In this document: one piece after another, positions 7,853 through 17,684 of the stretch
How the letters are laid out: each line of letters begins with the position of its first letter
Numbering within the stretch: position 1 is the stretch's first letter
Source of the DNA: Lactobacillus mulieris
GTDB taxonomy: Bacteria > Bacillota > Bacilli > Lactobacillales > Lactobacillaceae
Length of the DNA stretch: 64,000 bases
Assembly: GCF_007095465.1 (NCBI RefSeq)
Contig: NZ_SDGL01000011.1
Span: 1 to 64,000, forward strand
Reading direction: 5' to 3'
Notes under the pieces: model-generated
What the model was told of the DNA's origin: nothing
Databases searched by the model: none
Seen by the model: the letters and a program-made list of their open reading frames with translations, nothing else
Program-made: the position numbers and the translations under genes

Positions 7853-8891
7853 AATTAACATGTTTTCCCAAGCAGACTCAGTTAAAGGTCAAGGTGTAGG
7901 TAGTGCATATCAAGAACTAATTAATCTGATGAGAACGAGATTAGTAGATGATTTTTATATGACGATTAATAAATATGGTCAAAGTGATTTGACTCATTAT
8001 CATACAATTAATCCTACATATTTTATTAATAGCTTTTCCCCTGCAAGAGGAAGAAAAATAGGCTATGTGCATTTTTTACCTGAAACCTTAGAAGGGTCGA
8101 TAAAACTGCCCCAACCGGCTAAGAAGGCATTTTATGATTATGTAATTAATTTTTATAAGCGTATGGATCAAATTGTGGTAGTTAATCCAATATTTATTGA
8201 TAAGTTGGTTGCTCATGGTCTTGATCGCAATAAAATAAAATATATTCCTAATTTTGTATCTAAGGAAGAATTTTATACTAAATCTACAGTTGAAAAAAAT
8301 GCTTTTCGTAATCAATTAGGCATACCATTAGACAAATTTGTCATTTTTGGTGATGGACAAGTTCAAGAACGAAAAGGTGTAGATGATTTTGCAAAGTTAG
8401 CAGAGGCTAATCCAGACATTCAATTTATATGGGCTGGTGGTTTCTCTTTTGGAAAAATCACTGATGGATATGATCATTATCGGAATTTAGTAGAAAATCC
8501 TCCTAAGAATTTAATTTTTACTGGAATTGTAAAACGTGAAGAACTAGTTAATTATTTAAATATTGCTGATTTGTTTTTGTTACCTTCATTTGATGAATTA
8601 TTTCCAATGTCTGTTTTAGAAGCATTTTCTTGCGGTACACCTGTATTGCTTAGAAATTTAGACTTATATAAAGCAATTATTGATGGCTATTATATGTATG
8701 GTGATGATTTTACTACTTTAAATGAGCAAATTAGAACGATTAAGGCTAATCCAGATTTATTGAAGAAATATGCTTCATTATCTTTAAAGGCAAGTGAAAA
8801 GTATTCTGAAGAACATTTAGCTGAGATTTGGCGGAATTTCTACCTCGAACAATATGAACTTGGGGTAAAGCTAGGACAAATTCATTTATGA
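7845..8891 (+). CDS. lafB: glycolipid galactosyl/glucosyltransferase (LafB-type)
   Basis: 348-aa GT4 glycosyltransferase. LafB adds the second sugar, usually galactose in lactobacilli, to glucosyl-diacylglycerol to make the dihexosyl lipid anchor of LTA. The E-x7-E motif is E251 to E259 in the conserved DELFPMSVLEAFSCG context. Two adjacent ATGs exist (7842, 7845); the second is six bases from AGAGG and is preferred. It overlaps lafA by 8 bases, and its stop overlaps the next start (ATGA), so the three genes are translationally coupled. The exact sugar is inferred from family and context. Confidence 0.87.
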   Translation: MIRINMFSQADSVKGQGVGSAYQELINLMRTRLVDDFYMTINKYGQSDLTHYHTINPTYFINSFSPARGRKIGYVHFLPETLEGSIKLPQPAKKAFYDYVINFYKRMDQIVVVNPIFIDKLVAHGLDRNKIKYIPNFVSKEEFYTKSTVEKNAFRNQLGIPLDKFVIFGDGQVQERKGVDDFAKLAEANPDIQFIWAGGFSFGKITDGYDHYRNLVENPPKNLIFTGIVKREELVNYLNIADLFLLPSFDELFPMSVLEAFSCGTPVLLRNLDLYKAIIDGYYMYGDDFTTLNEQIRTIKANPDLLKKYASLSLKASEKYSEEHLAEIWRNFYLEQYELGVKLGQIHL

Positions 8892-9889
8892 GAAGAAATT
8901 ATTTCTTTGGTTTTATAGCTGTTTTAGTAATAAGCTTTCTTGTATTATATTGGGATTTAAGTCAAACAAATTTCAATGCCTTACTTGCATCAAGTAAAAA
9001 TATAAATTATGGCTTCATTATATTGATTCTTTTAGTGATTTTATGTACGTACTTTTGTGAAGCAGCAATTTTATTTGTCTTATCTGGAAAGCAAAAATTT
9101 ATAGATTTGCTTCATTTCTATCGTGTACCTTTGATTCAAGCCTTATTTAATGCAATTACGCCAATGGCAACTGGTGGTCAGCCTGCTCAACTAATTGCAT
9201 TAAAACAAATGAAAATAGAATTTGGGCCTGCAAGTTCGCTTTTACTGATGAAATTTATAATTTATCAATTGGTGGTGTTTTTTGCCTATATTTGGGCCTT
9301 TCTTACTGGGCATCAATTGTTAGGAGAAATGAAGCATTTTAATATAATTATTGTGATTAGTTTCTTGATTCATATGAGTACAATTATCTTCCTGCTTTTT
9401 GGAATGTTTGCAAGAAACCTTTTAAAAAAGATAGGAGCTTTTATTTTTAAATTAGGTATTCGTTTTATATCTGCAGAAAAAGTAGCAAATTTTCAAACTG
9501 CTTTTGATCAACAAGTTGATGAATATTATTGTGAAAGTCAAAGACTGTTTCAGCATAAAAAAAGATTAATAATTAGTTTTATATTGACATGTATTCAATT
9601 GACTTTATTTTATAGTGTGCCATTTTTAACAATAAAAGCATTAAATCTATCTGGAAGTTGGCTTGAACTAGTGCAGCTAAACATTTTGGTTGTGTTATTT
9701 ATGGCGATTGTCCCAATACCAGGTGCAAGTGGTGGAGCAGAGCTGGGATTTCAGGCCTTATTCAAATTCTTTGTAAAGAATAATGCTCAATTAGTTATGG
9801 GAATGTTTATTTGGCGATTTGCAACATACTTCTTTGGTATGCTTTTAGGAGTAATAGCGTGGCTAATTAGGCCTAAGAAAGAAAATTAG
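8888..9889 (+). CDS. flippase-like membrane protein (LPG synthase TM / UPF0104 family)
   Basis: 333-aa polytopic membrane protein of the lysylphosphatidylglycerol-synthase transmembrane family, i.e. the MprF N-terminal domain without the aminoacyl transferase half. About eight helices can be read, with the family signatures FNAITPMATGGQPAQ near residue 77 and VPIPGASGGAELGFQ near residue 276. MprF's membrane domain flips lysyl-phosphatidylglycerol. Coupling to lafB and the neighbouring LTA synthase suggests that this one moves or organises the glycolipid anchor across the membrane; that is an inference. Confidence 0.83.
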   Translation: MRRNYFFGFIAVLVISFLVLYWDLSQTNFNALLASSKNINYGFIILILLVILCTYFCEAAILFVLSGKQKFIDLLHFYRVPLIQALFNAITPMATGGQPAQLIALKQMKIEFGPASSLLLMKFIIYQLVVFFAYIWAFLTGHQLLGEMKHFNIIIVISFLIHMSTIIFLLFGMFARNLLKKIGAFIFKLGIRFISAEKVANFQTAFDQQVDEYYCESQRLFQHKKRLIISFILTCIQLTLFYSVPFLTIKALNLSGSWLELVQLNILVVLFMAIVPIPGASGGAELGFQALFKFFVKNNAQLVMGMFIWRFATYFFGMLLGVIAWLIRPKKEN

Positions 9890-9989
9890 GGGTTAATTTT
9901 TTGTTAAATGCCAGAAGTAGATAATATAGAAGTGTATTTAAGTAGTATTATCATAAGAGTTGATAATTAAAGATTGAGAGGAAAATTGG

Positions 9990-12065
9990 ATGTTTCGTGC
10001 CAAAAAAATTGCCGATTGGCTCTTTCATACCAAGTTGGGTTATTTCTCAGTTGTCCTGACTTTATTTTGGATTAAAACATATTTAATCTACATAACTAAG
10101 TTTAGTCTTGGCGCTACTGGGTCTATGCAAAATTTCTTGCTATTACTTAATCCAATTCCCGCAGGGATGTTATTGTTAGGAATTGGACTCTTTTTTAAAG
10201 GGCGAAAATCATATTGGATTATTTGGATTATTGATTTTATTATGAGTTTTTGGCTTTTTGCCAATATTTTATATTATCGTGAATTTTCAAATTTTTTATC
10301 ATTTGCGATAATGTCAACTTCCGGATCAACTTCTGATAATTTAGGAAAAAGTATAGCTGGAATTACTAAGGCTACTGACTTTTTAGCGTTTTTAGATTTA
10401 GTAATTATTTTAGCGCTTATATTATTTAAAGTATTTAAAATCGATGTTCGCCCATTAAAGCTAAAAGTTACTAGCTTAATTGAACTTTTAGCTCTGAGTT
10501 TAATGGCTCTAAATTTATTTATGGCTCAAAAGGATCGTTCAGGGTTATTAACTAGAACTTTTGACAATAATTATATTGTTAAATATTTAGGGATGAATGA
10601 ATATGCATTATATGATGGTGTAAAAACTGCTCAAAATAATGCTGAGATGGCTAAGGCGAATGCATCGGATTTAAAATCAGTTCAAGCTTATCTACAAAAA
10701 CATCAAGTAACACCTAATGCTAGTTATACAGGGGTTGCAAAGGGTAAAAATGTTTTAATTATTCACTTAGAGAGTTTTCAACAATTTTTGATTGACTATA
10801 AGTGGAAAGGTAAAGAGGTAACTCCTAACTTAAATAAGTTATATCACCAAAGTGATACCTTGAGTTTTGATAATTTCTTTAACCAAGTTGGTCAAGGTAA
10901 AACCTCTGATGCTGAATTAATGTTAGAGAATTCTTTATATGGACTTTCATCTGGTTCTGCAATGTCTAGTTATGGTACAGCAAATACTTTTGAAGCAGCT
11001 CCAGCTATTTTGGGACAAGACGGATATACAACAGCCGTTATGCATGGGGGAGAAGGTTCATTTTGGAATCGGAATAACGCATATAAGCAATTCGGTTATC
11101 AATATTTCATGCCACTATCTTATTATGTAAATAAGAAGAGTTATTATATTGGTTATGGATTAAAAGATAAAATTTTCTTCAGTCAATCTATTAAATATAT
11201 TGAACGTTTGCCACAACCATTTTATTTGAAGATGATTACGGTAACTAACCACTATCCTTATGAACTAGATAAGAAGAATCAATCAATTAGTAAAACTGAT
11301 ACAGGAGATTCTACAGTTGATGGCTATGTACAAACTGCCCATTATTTAGATCAAGCCATTGGTGAGTTAATGTCTTATTTAAAGAAGACTGGTCTGGAAA
11401 AGAATACAATGATTGTTCTGTATGGCGACCACTATGGTATTTCAGGAAACCACCACAAGGCAATGGCTCAATTGCTTGATAAGAAGGGTTATAATGATTT
11501 TGATAATTTGCAACAACAACGTGTTCCGTTAATGATTCATATGCCGGGGTTAAAAGGTGGTATCAACCACACTTATGGTGGTGAAATTGATGTTTTACCA
11601 ACTATTATGAACTTGCTAGGATATAACGATACGAATACTATTCAATTTGGACATGATTTATTAGCTACTAATCGTGAACAATTAGTTGTCCAACGTAATG
11701 GTGATTTTGTAACGCCAAAGTATAGTAAAGTTACTGGAACATATTATTATACTAAGACTGGGAAGAAAGTTAAAAATCCTTCTAAAAAGGTAAAAGAAGA
11801 GCTAGCATCATTATCAAATCAGGTCACAACTCAATTATCACTCTCTGATCGTGTGATTCGAGGAAACTTATTGCGTTTTTACCACCCATCATGGTTTAAA
11901 CCAGTAAATGCTAAAGACTACAACTATCAAAAGAAAATTGCCTTGAAGAACTTATATGCAGAAGATAAAAAGAAAAAATCTAGTCTATGGTATCAAAATG
12001 GTAAAAAGACTACTCAAAGTGACTTTACAACTGATGCACCGGAGTTAAAAAAGAGCAGTAATTAA
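9990..12065 (+). CDS. lipoteichoic acid synthase (LtaS family)
   Basis: 691-aa glycerol-phosphate transferase. LtaS takes glycerol-phosphate from phosphatidylglycerol and polymerises it on the glycolipid anchor outside the cell. Five N-terminal membrane helices (about residues 18-180) are followed by a sulfatase-fold domain with metal ligand E261, catalytic T305 in GQGKTSDAE, and the late GDHYGISGNHH and HMPG motifs. GAGAGG lies 8 bases before the ATG. It is about 100 bp after the flippase gene and could have its own promoter there. Lactobacilli often carry several LtaS-family proteins (including LTA primase), so the family is certain but the paralogue is not. Confidence 0.9.
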   Translation: MFRAKKIADWLFHTKLGYFSVVLTLFWIKTYLIYITKFSLGATGSMQNFLLLLNPIPAGMLLLGIGLFFKGRKSYWIIWIIDFIMSFWLFANILYYREFSNFLSFAIMSTSGSTSDNLGKSIAGITKATDFLAFLDLVIILALILFKVFKIDVRPLKLKVTSLIELLALSLMALNLFMAQKDRSGLLTRTFDNNYIVKYLGMNEYALYDGVKTAQNNAEMAKANASDLKSVQAYLQKHQVTPNASYTGVAKGKNVLIIHLESFQQFLIDYKWKGKEVTPNLNKLYHQSDTLSFDNFFNQVGQGKTSDAELMLENSLYGLSSGSAMSSYGTANTFEAAPAILGQDGYTTAVMHGGEGSFWNRNNAYKQFGYQYFMPLSYYVNKKSYYIGYGLKDKIFFSQSIKYIERLPQPFYLKMITVTNHYPYELDKKNQSISKTDTGDSTVDGYVQTAHYLDQAIGELMSYLKKTGLEKNTMIVLYGDHYGISGNHHKAMAQLLDKKGYNDFDNLQQQRVPLMIHMPGLKGGINHTYGGEIDVLPTIMNLLGYNDTNTIQFGHDLLATNREQLVVQRNGDFVTPKYSKVTGTYYYTKTGKKVKNPSKKVKEELASLSNQVTTQLSLSDRVIRGNLLRFYHPSWFKPVNAKDYNYQKKIALKNLYAEDKKKKSSLWYQNGKKTTQSDFTTDAPELKKSSN

Positions 12066-12077
12066 AAAATATAAGTA

Positions 12078-12106
12078 AAGAGTCTATTTTTAGGCTCTTT
12101 TTTCTT
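12078..12106 (+). terminator. terminator after the LTA synthase gene
   Basis: AAAGAGTC / GGCTCTTT (one G-U pair) with an AT loop and six T. Confidence 0.75.
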
Positions 12107-12113
12107 CAAAAAA

Positions 12114-12122
12114 TGTTATGAT
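12114..12122 (+). promoter_or_regulatory. extended -10 promoter of murC
   Basis: TGTTATGAT, a TGn extended -10 element directly after the terminator, 40 bp before the murC ATG. No clear -35 box. Confidence 0.55.
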
Positions 12123-12161
12123 GAAAAAGATTAAATTGAAAAATAGTATTGGAGTATAAAA

Positions 12162-13469
12162 ATGCTAGATAAAACAAAACAATATTGGTTCATTGGAATT
12201 AAAGGTACAGGTATGGCTTCATTAGCCTTAATTATGCACGATTTAGGTTTTAATGTTGCTGGTAGTGATATTGACATGGAAACTTTCACACAGAAGCCAC
12301 TTGAAGATAAAGGAATTGTGATTAAGAGTTTTAATAGAGATAATATCACCCCTGCACAAGTTATCGTTAAAGGAAATGCTTTTAAAGAAGAAAATCCGGA
12401 AGTTGCAGCTGCTTTAGAAATGAAAGTGCCAATGCATTCATATCCAGATACAGTTGAAGAAATTATTCAACAATACACAAGTATTGGTATTAGCGGTGCT
12501 CACGGTAAGACTTCAACTACTGCACTTTTATCACATGTTTTAACTGAAGCTGCTCCAACTTCATATTTAATTGGTGACGGTGAAGGTCGTGGTGTTAAAG
12601 ATTCACGCTTTTTTGTTTATGAAGCTGACGAATACCGACGTCACTTTTTGGCATATCACCCAGATTATCAAATTATGACAAATATTGACTTTGACCATCC
12701 AGATTATTTCAAGGATATTAATGATACCCAAAGTGCATTTCAATCTGCAGCTGACCAAACTAAAAAGGCACTTTTTGTTTGGGGCGATGATCCTCGTTTG
12801 CAAAAAATTGAAACAAAAATTCCTAAGTATACTTATGGCTTCAAGGATAGTGACGATTTTCAAGCTTATAATGTCAAAAAGTCAACTGATGGAACAAGTT
12901 TTAGTGTAAAGGCTCATGGCAAAGAAATTGGTGAATTTAAGACCCATTTATTTGGTGACCATAATATCATGAACTCTCTTGCCGTAATTGGAGTTGCATT
13001 AACTGAAGAAGTTCCAATGGAAGATATTCAAAAAGGCCTGTTAACTTATGGTGGAGCAAAACGTCGTTTTAGCGAAAAAGACTTTGGTGATATTACAGTA
13101 ATTGATGATTATGCTCACCATCCAACTGAAATGAAAGCAACTATCCAAGCTGCTAAACAAAAATTCCCAGATAAAAAGTTAGTAGTTGTATTTCAACCTC
13201 ATACTTATTCGAGAACTAAAGAATTTGCCAGTGAATTCATCGAAATACTTCGTGGAGTTGATAAAGCTTATATTACCCCAATTTTTGGCTCAGCTCGTGA
13301 AAAGAGTGGCGATATTTCAAGTGAAGATTTAACAAGTCAAATTCCAGGTAGTGAGGTAATAGATATTGCCAATATCGCAGATTTAACAAAGAATCGTAAT
13401 TCTGTAGTGGTATTTATGGGTGCTGGCGATATTGAAAAATATGAAGATGCTTTTGAAAAGTTAATTTAA
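12162..13469 (+). CDS. murC: UDP-N-acetylmuramate--L-alanine ligase
   Basis: 435-aa Mur ligase that adds L-alanine to UDP-MurNAc using ATP, the first amino acid of the peptidoglycan stem peptide, in the cytoplasm. The N-terminal UDP-binding GIKGTGMAS lies at residues 12-20, the ATP-binding GAHGKTSTT at 112-120, a central-domain YEADEYRRHF motif follows, and DDYAHHPTE begins the C-terminal domain. Length is normal. Ribosome site GGAG precedes the ATG. Monocistronic by its flanking terminators. Confidence 0.95.
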   Translation: MLDKTKQYWFIGIKGTGMASLALIMHDLGFNVAGSDIDMETFTQKPLEDKGIVIKSFNRDNITPAQVIVKGNAFKEENPEVAAALEMKVPMHSYPDTVEEIIQQYTSIGISGAHGKTSTTALLSHVLTEAAPTSYLIGDGEGRGVKDSRFFVYEADEYRRHFLAYHPDYQIMTNIDFDHPDYFKDINDTQSAFQSAADQTKKALFVWGDDPRLQKIETKIPKYTYGFKDSDDFQAYNVKKSTDGTSFSVKAHGKEIGEFKTHLFGDHNIMNSLAVIGVALTEEVPMEDIQKGLLTYGGAKRRFSEKDFGDITVIDDYAHHPTEMKATIQAAKQKFPDKKLVVVFQPHTYSRTKEFASEFIEILRGVDKAYITPIFGSAREKSGDISSEDLTSQIPGSEVIDIANIADLTKNRNSVVVFMGAGDIEKYEDAFEKLI

Positions 13470-13473
13470 GTTG

Positions 13474-13506
13474 AAAGCTAAGAGCCAAAAAGCTCTTAGC
13501 TTTTTT
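13474..13506 (+). terminator. murC terminator
   Basis: AAGCTAAGAGC / GCTCTTAGCTT with a short A-rich loop and six T. Confidence 0.88.
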
Positions 13507-13572
13507 ACTTGCTTGTAAACTGTTAAAATAAATATTTGTAATAATAGCTGTCTATTAAGAAGGAGAAAAATA

Positions 13573-16230
13573 ATGGCAAATAAGAAATTACTTTTGATTG
13601 ATGGAAATTCAGTTGCATTTAGGGCTTTTTATGCTCTCTATCGACAACTAGATCGTTTCCAAAATCCTGAAGGCTTGCACACTAATGCCATTTATGCCTT
13701 CAAAAATATGCTGGATGTTATTGTAAAGCAGGAAAATCCTAGCCATGTTTTAGTAGCGTTTGATGCAGGAAAAGTAACTTTCAGAACTAAACTATATTCT
13801 GACTATAAAGGTGGTCGTCAGAAAACACCTAGTGAGTTATTAGAACAAATTCCTTATATAAAAGAAATGCTTAAAGATCTTGGAATTAAATCTTATGAGC
13901 TAGCTAATTATGAAGCTGATGATATTATTGGAACTTATTCTAAAATGGGTGAAGATGCAGGCTATCAAGTTGCTGTCGTTTCTGGAGATAAAGATTTGAC
14001 ACAACTAGCCAGTGATTTAACTACGGTGTATGTTACTAAATCAGGTGTAAGTGAACTTGAAGCATTTACACCTGAACATATGAAAGAAGTTAATGGGGTA
14101 ACACCAACTGAATTTATTGATATGAAAGCATTGATGGGTGATAATTCAGATAATTATCCTGGAGTTACTAAGGTGGGCCCAAAAACAGCTTCTAATTTAA
14201 TTCAACAATATGGCTCGGTTGAAAATATTTATAAGCATATTGACGAAATGAAAAAATCAAAGCTAAAAGAAAATTTAATTAATGATAAAGATAAGGCTTT
14301 TTTAGCTAAAACTCTTGCTACCATTGATCGGACTTCACCAGTTGAACTTAAACTTGATGACTTGAAGAAGCAAGAAACTAATACAGTTGAATTGCGTAAG
14401 TTTTATGAACAAATGAACTTTAGACGCTTTTTGGCGGAACTCAATAGTTCTGATAATGAAATTGGGGAAGCAAGTGATAAAAAAGTTGATTATATAGTTT
14501 TAAATGAAAAAAACTTAGATAAGCTTCCCAAGGATGGATCAGAAGTTAGTTTTTATTTAGGGATGTTTGGTGAAAATTATCACTTGGCAGATTTTGTTGG
14601 TTTTAGTTTGAAAATGGGCGATAATATCTATGTTTCAAATGATGTATCACTATTGACTAAGCAGCCTTTGTTAAGCTTATTAGAAGATCAAGCTATTGCT
14701 AAAAATGTTTTTGACTTAAAAAGAACAATGGTTGGTTTATATCGGTTAGGAATTAAAAGTCATAATATGAATTATGACATGTTATTGGCATCATATTTGG
14801 TAAATAATGAAAATAATTCAAATGATTTAGGAGAAATTTGCCAATTATACAATTATTATGATTTACAACCGGATATTGACATTTATGGAAAAGGGAAAAA
14901 AGCTGCAATACCAGAGGAAACAGTCTTTTTCAATCATTTAGCAGGAAAAGTTTTAGCAATCGAAGTATTAAAACCAACTTTATTAAAGAAATTGACTGAA
15001 CATGAGCAGGATGATTTGTATGAAACAATTGAAATGCCAGTTGCTAACGTGTTAGCTAAAATGGAAATTACCGGATTAAAGACTGATGCTAGTACATTAG
15101 TTCAATTAGGAAATGATTTTGCTCAGCGTCTTACAGAACTTGAAGCAGATATTTATCTTGAAGCTGGAGAAAGATTTAATATCAATTCTCCTAAGCAACT
15201 AGGCCAAATTCTATTTGAAAAATTAGGGCTTCCTCCAATTAAGAAAACTAAGACAGGTTATTCAACATCTGTTGAGGTTTTAGAACAATTGAAAGAGCAA
15301 TCTCCAATTGTACAAAAAGTATTGGATTATCGACAAATTGCCAAAATTCAGTCAACTTATGTGAAAGGCTTGCTTGATGTGATTCAACCAGATGGTAGAG
15401 TACATACGCGTTATCAGCAGACTCTAACCGCAACTGGTCGACTTTCATCAGTAGATCCTAATTTACAAAATATTCCTGTACGTTTAGAAGAAGGTAAAAA
15501 AATCCGCAAAGCATTTGTTCCATCAAATTCTGATGGTTATATCTTTTCTTGTGACTATTCACAAGTTGAATTACGAGTTTTAGCTCATGTTTCTGGTGAT
15601 GAAAATATGCAAGAAGCCTTTAAGACAGGCTATGATATTCATGCTCATACTGCAATGAAAATTTTCCATTTGGATTCACCAAACGAAGTGACACCTAATA
15701 TGCGTAGACACGCTAAGGCGGTTAACTTTGGAATTGTCTATGGTATCAGTGATTATGGGTTATCTAAGAATCTAGGTATTAGTAGAAAACAAGCCAAAGA
15801 GTTTATTGATAATTATTTTGAACAATATCCAAAGATCAAAGATTATATGGACAAAGAAATTAATTTTGCACGTGAAAATGGCTATGTTGAAACTATAATG
15901 CACCGCCGTCGTTATTTACCAGATATTCATGCTAAGAATTTCAATGTTCGCTCTTTCGCTGAAAGGACGGCTATTAATTCACCTATTCAAGGTGGAGCAG
16001 CTGACATTATAAAAATAGCAATGATTAATATGCAAAAGAAACTAGATGAATTACATCTTAAAACTAAAATGTTGATTCAAGTTCATGATGAATTAATCTT
16101 TGACGTTCCAGCTGATGAATTAGAAACTATAAAGAAAGTCGTTCCAGAAGTAATGCAAAATGCAGTTCAATTAGACGTACCACTTGTTGCAGATTCTAAT
16201 TGGGGTCATGACTGGTATGAAGCAAAGTAA
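13573..16230 (+). CDS. polA: DNA polymerase I
   Basis: 885-aa family A polymerase for Okazaki fragment processing and repair. The N-terminal 5'-3' exonuclease/FEN domain (residues 1-290) has the expected acidic motifs (YEADDIIGTYS, SGDKDLTQL, DNSDNYPGV). The middle region looks like a degenerate 3'-5' exonuclease without its usual acidic residues, as in Bacillus. The polymerase domain has motif A DYSQVELRVLAH (D661), motif B RRHAKAVNFGIVYG (about 710-723) and motif C QVHDELIF (about 836). AAGGAG precedes the ATG. It begins the polA-mutM-coaE-nrdR-dnaB-dnaI run, 12 bp before mutM. Confidence 0.96.
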   Translation: MANKKLLLIDGNSVAFRAFYALYRQLDRFQNPEGLHTNAIYAFKNMLDVIVKQENPSHVLVAFDAGKVTFRTKLYSDYKGGRQKTPSELLEQIPYIKEMLKDLGIKSYELANYEADDIIGTYSKMGEDAGYQVAVVSGDKDLTQLASDLTTVYVTKSGVSELEAFTPEHMKEVNGVTPTEFIDMKALMGDNSDNYPGVTKVGPKTASNLIQQYGSVENIYKHIDEMKKSKLKENLINDKDKAFLAKTLATIDRTSPVELKLDDLKKQETNTVELRKFYEQMNFRRFLAELNSSDNEIGEASDKKVDYIVLNEKNLDKLPKDGSEVSFYLGMFGENYHLADFVGFSLKMGDNIYVSNDVSLLTKQPLLSLLEDQAIAKNVFDLKRTMVGLYRLGIKSHNMNYDMLLASYLVNNENNSNDLGEICQLYNYYDLQPDIDIYGKGKKAAIPEETVFFNHLAGKVLAIEVLKPTLLKKLTEHEQDDLYETIEMPVANVLAKMEITGLKTDASTLVQLGNDFAQRLTELEADIYLEAGERFNINSPKQLGQILFEKLGLPPIKKTKTGYSTSVEVLEQLKEQSPIVQKVLDYRQIAKIQSTYVKGLLDVIQPDGRVHTRYQQTLTATGRLSSVDPNLQNIPVRLEEGKKIRKAFVPSNSDGYIFSCDYSQVELRVLAHVSGDENMQEAFKTGYDIHAHTAMKIFHLDSPNEVTPNMRRHAKAVNFGIVYGISDYGLSKNLGISRKQAKEFIDNYFEQYPKIKDYMDKEINFARENGYVETIMHRRRYLPDIHAKNFNVRSFAERTAINSPIQGGAADIIKIAMINMQKKLDELHLKTKMLIQVHDELIFDVPADELETIKKVVPEVMQNAVQLDVPLVADSNWGHDWYEAK

Positions 16231-16242
16231 AGGAGCATTAGT

Positions 16243-17070
16243 ATGCCTGAAATGCCAGAAGTTGAAATTGTTCGTAAAACATTAAACGAGATAGTTTTAG
16301 GTAAAATAATTAAAGAGGTCAAGGTATGGTATCCCAATATAATCATAGGTGATAGTGAATCTTTTTCTGATCAATTGAAAGAAAAGCAAATTATAAAAAT
16401 TGATCGCTATGCCAAGTTTTTACTTTTTAGACTAAGCGATAATTTAACAATCGTTTCCCATTTAAGAATGGAGGGAAAATATCGCTTAGCTAGCCCGCAA
16501 GACGCAAAAGATAAACATGATCATGTGGAATTTATTTTTACTGATGGAACAAGTTTGCGTTATAACGATGTAAGAAAATTCGGACGTATGCAATTAATTA
16601 GGACGGGAACTGAAAAAGAAAAAACTGGCATAAAGAAGTTGGGACCAGAGGCTTTAAGTGATGATTTTACTTTGAGTTATTTCAAGCAAGCATTGAAAAA
16701 TAAAAAGAAAAATATCAAAGCTACTTTACTTGACCAAGATGTAGTATCTGGCTTAGGAAATATCTATGTAGATGAAACTTTATGGCTGAGTGAGATTTAC
16801 CCTGAACGGCCAGCTAATTCTTTGGCTGATAATGAAATAAAGAAGCTATATTTGGCTATTAACCAGGTTATTTCCCAGGCAATAAAAGAGCGAGGAACAA
16901 CTGTCCATACGTTTTTAGATGCAGAAGGGCAAACCGGTGGTTATCAAAAATATTTAAAAGTGTATGGGCGCGCTGGTGAAAAATGCTTTAGATGTGGAAA
17001 TGTTTTGCAAAAGACAAAAGTAGCAGGTCGAGGAACAACTTTTTGTCCCAAGTGCCAAGAGGTGAAATGA
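16243..17070 (+). CDS. mutM: formamidopyrimidine-DNA glycosylase (Fpg)
   Basis: 275-aa base-excision repair glycosylase/AP lyase that removes 8-oxoguanine and formamidopyrimidines. It starts MPEMPEVE, giving the family's catalytic P2 and E3, only after a duplicated MPE: MPEMPEVEIVR with processing before the second Pro cannot be excluded. The helix-two-turn-helix region LLDQDVVSGLGNIYVDE and a four-cysteine zinc finger (C-F-R-C ... C-P-K-C) at the C-terminus are intact. It follows polA by 12 bp and overlaps coaE, as expected for this conserved repair operon. Confidence 0.95.
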   Translation: MPEMPEVEIVRKTLNEIVLGKIIKEVKVWYPNIIIGDSESFSDQLKEKQIIKIDRYAKFLLFRLSDNLTIVSHLRMEGKYRLASPQDAKDKHDHVEFIFTDGTSLRYNDVRKFGRMQLIRTGTEKEKTGIKKLGPEALSDDFTLSYFKQALKNKKKNIKATLLDQDVVSGLGNIYVDETLWLSEIYPERPANSLADNEIKKLYLAINQVISQAIKERGTTVHTFLDAEGQTGGYQKYLKVYGRAGEKCFRCGNVLQKTKVAGRGTTFCPKCQEVK

Positions 17071-17684
17071 TGACTTTTTATTTAGCCGTAACGGGTGGTA
17101 TTGCATCAGGTAAATCGACAGCAGATAGCTATTTCAAAGATCAAGGCTTGCCAATTATTGATAGTGATGAAATAGCTCATAATTTACTTGAAAAAGACAC
17201 TGAAGTTACAAATCGAATTGCTCAAAGCTTTGGAAAAGAATGTTTGCTTTCAAATGGTGGGGTTAATAGAAAAAAACTTGGAAAGATAGTTTTCAATGAT
17301 TCAGAAAAATTGGCATTGTTAAATCAGATTACACATCCAGCGATTCTAGCCGAAATTGAAAAAAAGAAAGCTGTCATTAAATCTGGGATATGTATAGTTG
17401 ATGTCCCTTTGCTCTTTGAAAGTAATCAACAAAAATATTATGATGCCAGCTTATTAATATATGTTCCCGAGAAGGTTCAATTAGAACGTTTGATGAGAAG
17501 AAACAAATTAAGTAAAGAAGAAGCAATGTCTAGAATTAAGAGTCAGATGTCTACAAGTAAGAAATTAAAATTAGCCACCTATAGCGTTGCAAATACTGGT
17601 ACAATAGAATTATTACAAGATAAGCTCAGTAAAATTTTACAAGAGGTAAAGGAGAAAGAAGATGCAATGTCCAAATTGTCATAA
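17070..17684 (+). CDS. coaE: dephospho-CoA kinase
   Basis: 204-aa P-loop kinase for the last step of coenzyme A synthesis, phosphorylating the ribose 3'-OH of dephospho-CoA. The N-terminal Walker A is GGIASGKST; the lid region ERLMRRNKLSKEEAMSRIKSQ is typical. Adjacent ATGs lie at 17067 and 17070; the second is seven bases after GAGG and is preferred. Upstream in-frame codons lie inside mutM. It overlaps the mutM stop by one base and the nrdR start by 23 bases. Confidence 0.93.
   Translation: MTFYLAVTGGIASGKSTADSYFKDQGLPIIDSDEIAHNLLEKDTEVTNRIAQSFGKECLLSNGGVNRKKLGKIVFNDSEKLALLNQITHPAILAEIEKKKAVIKSGICIVDVPLLFESNQQKYYDASLLIYVPEKVQLERLMRRNKLSKEEAMSRIKSQMSTSKKLKLATYSVANTGTIELLQDKLSKILQEVKEKEDAMSKLS

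Noticed and set aside
17662..17684. coaE-nrdR overlap as a frameshift or fusion
   Set aside because: Both proteins have complete conserved ends; short overlaps are normal in this operon.
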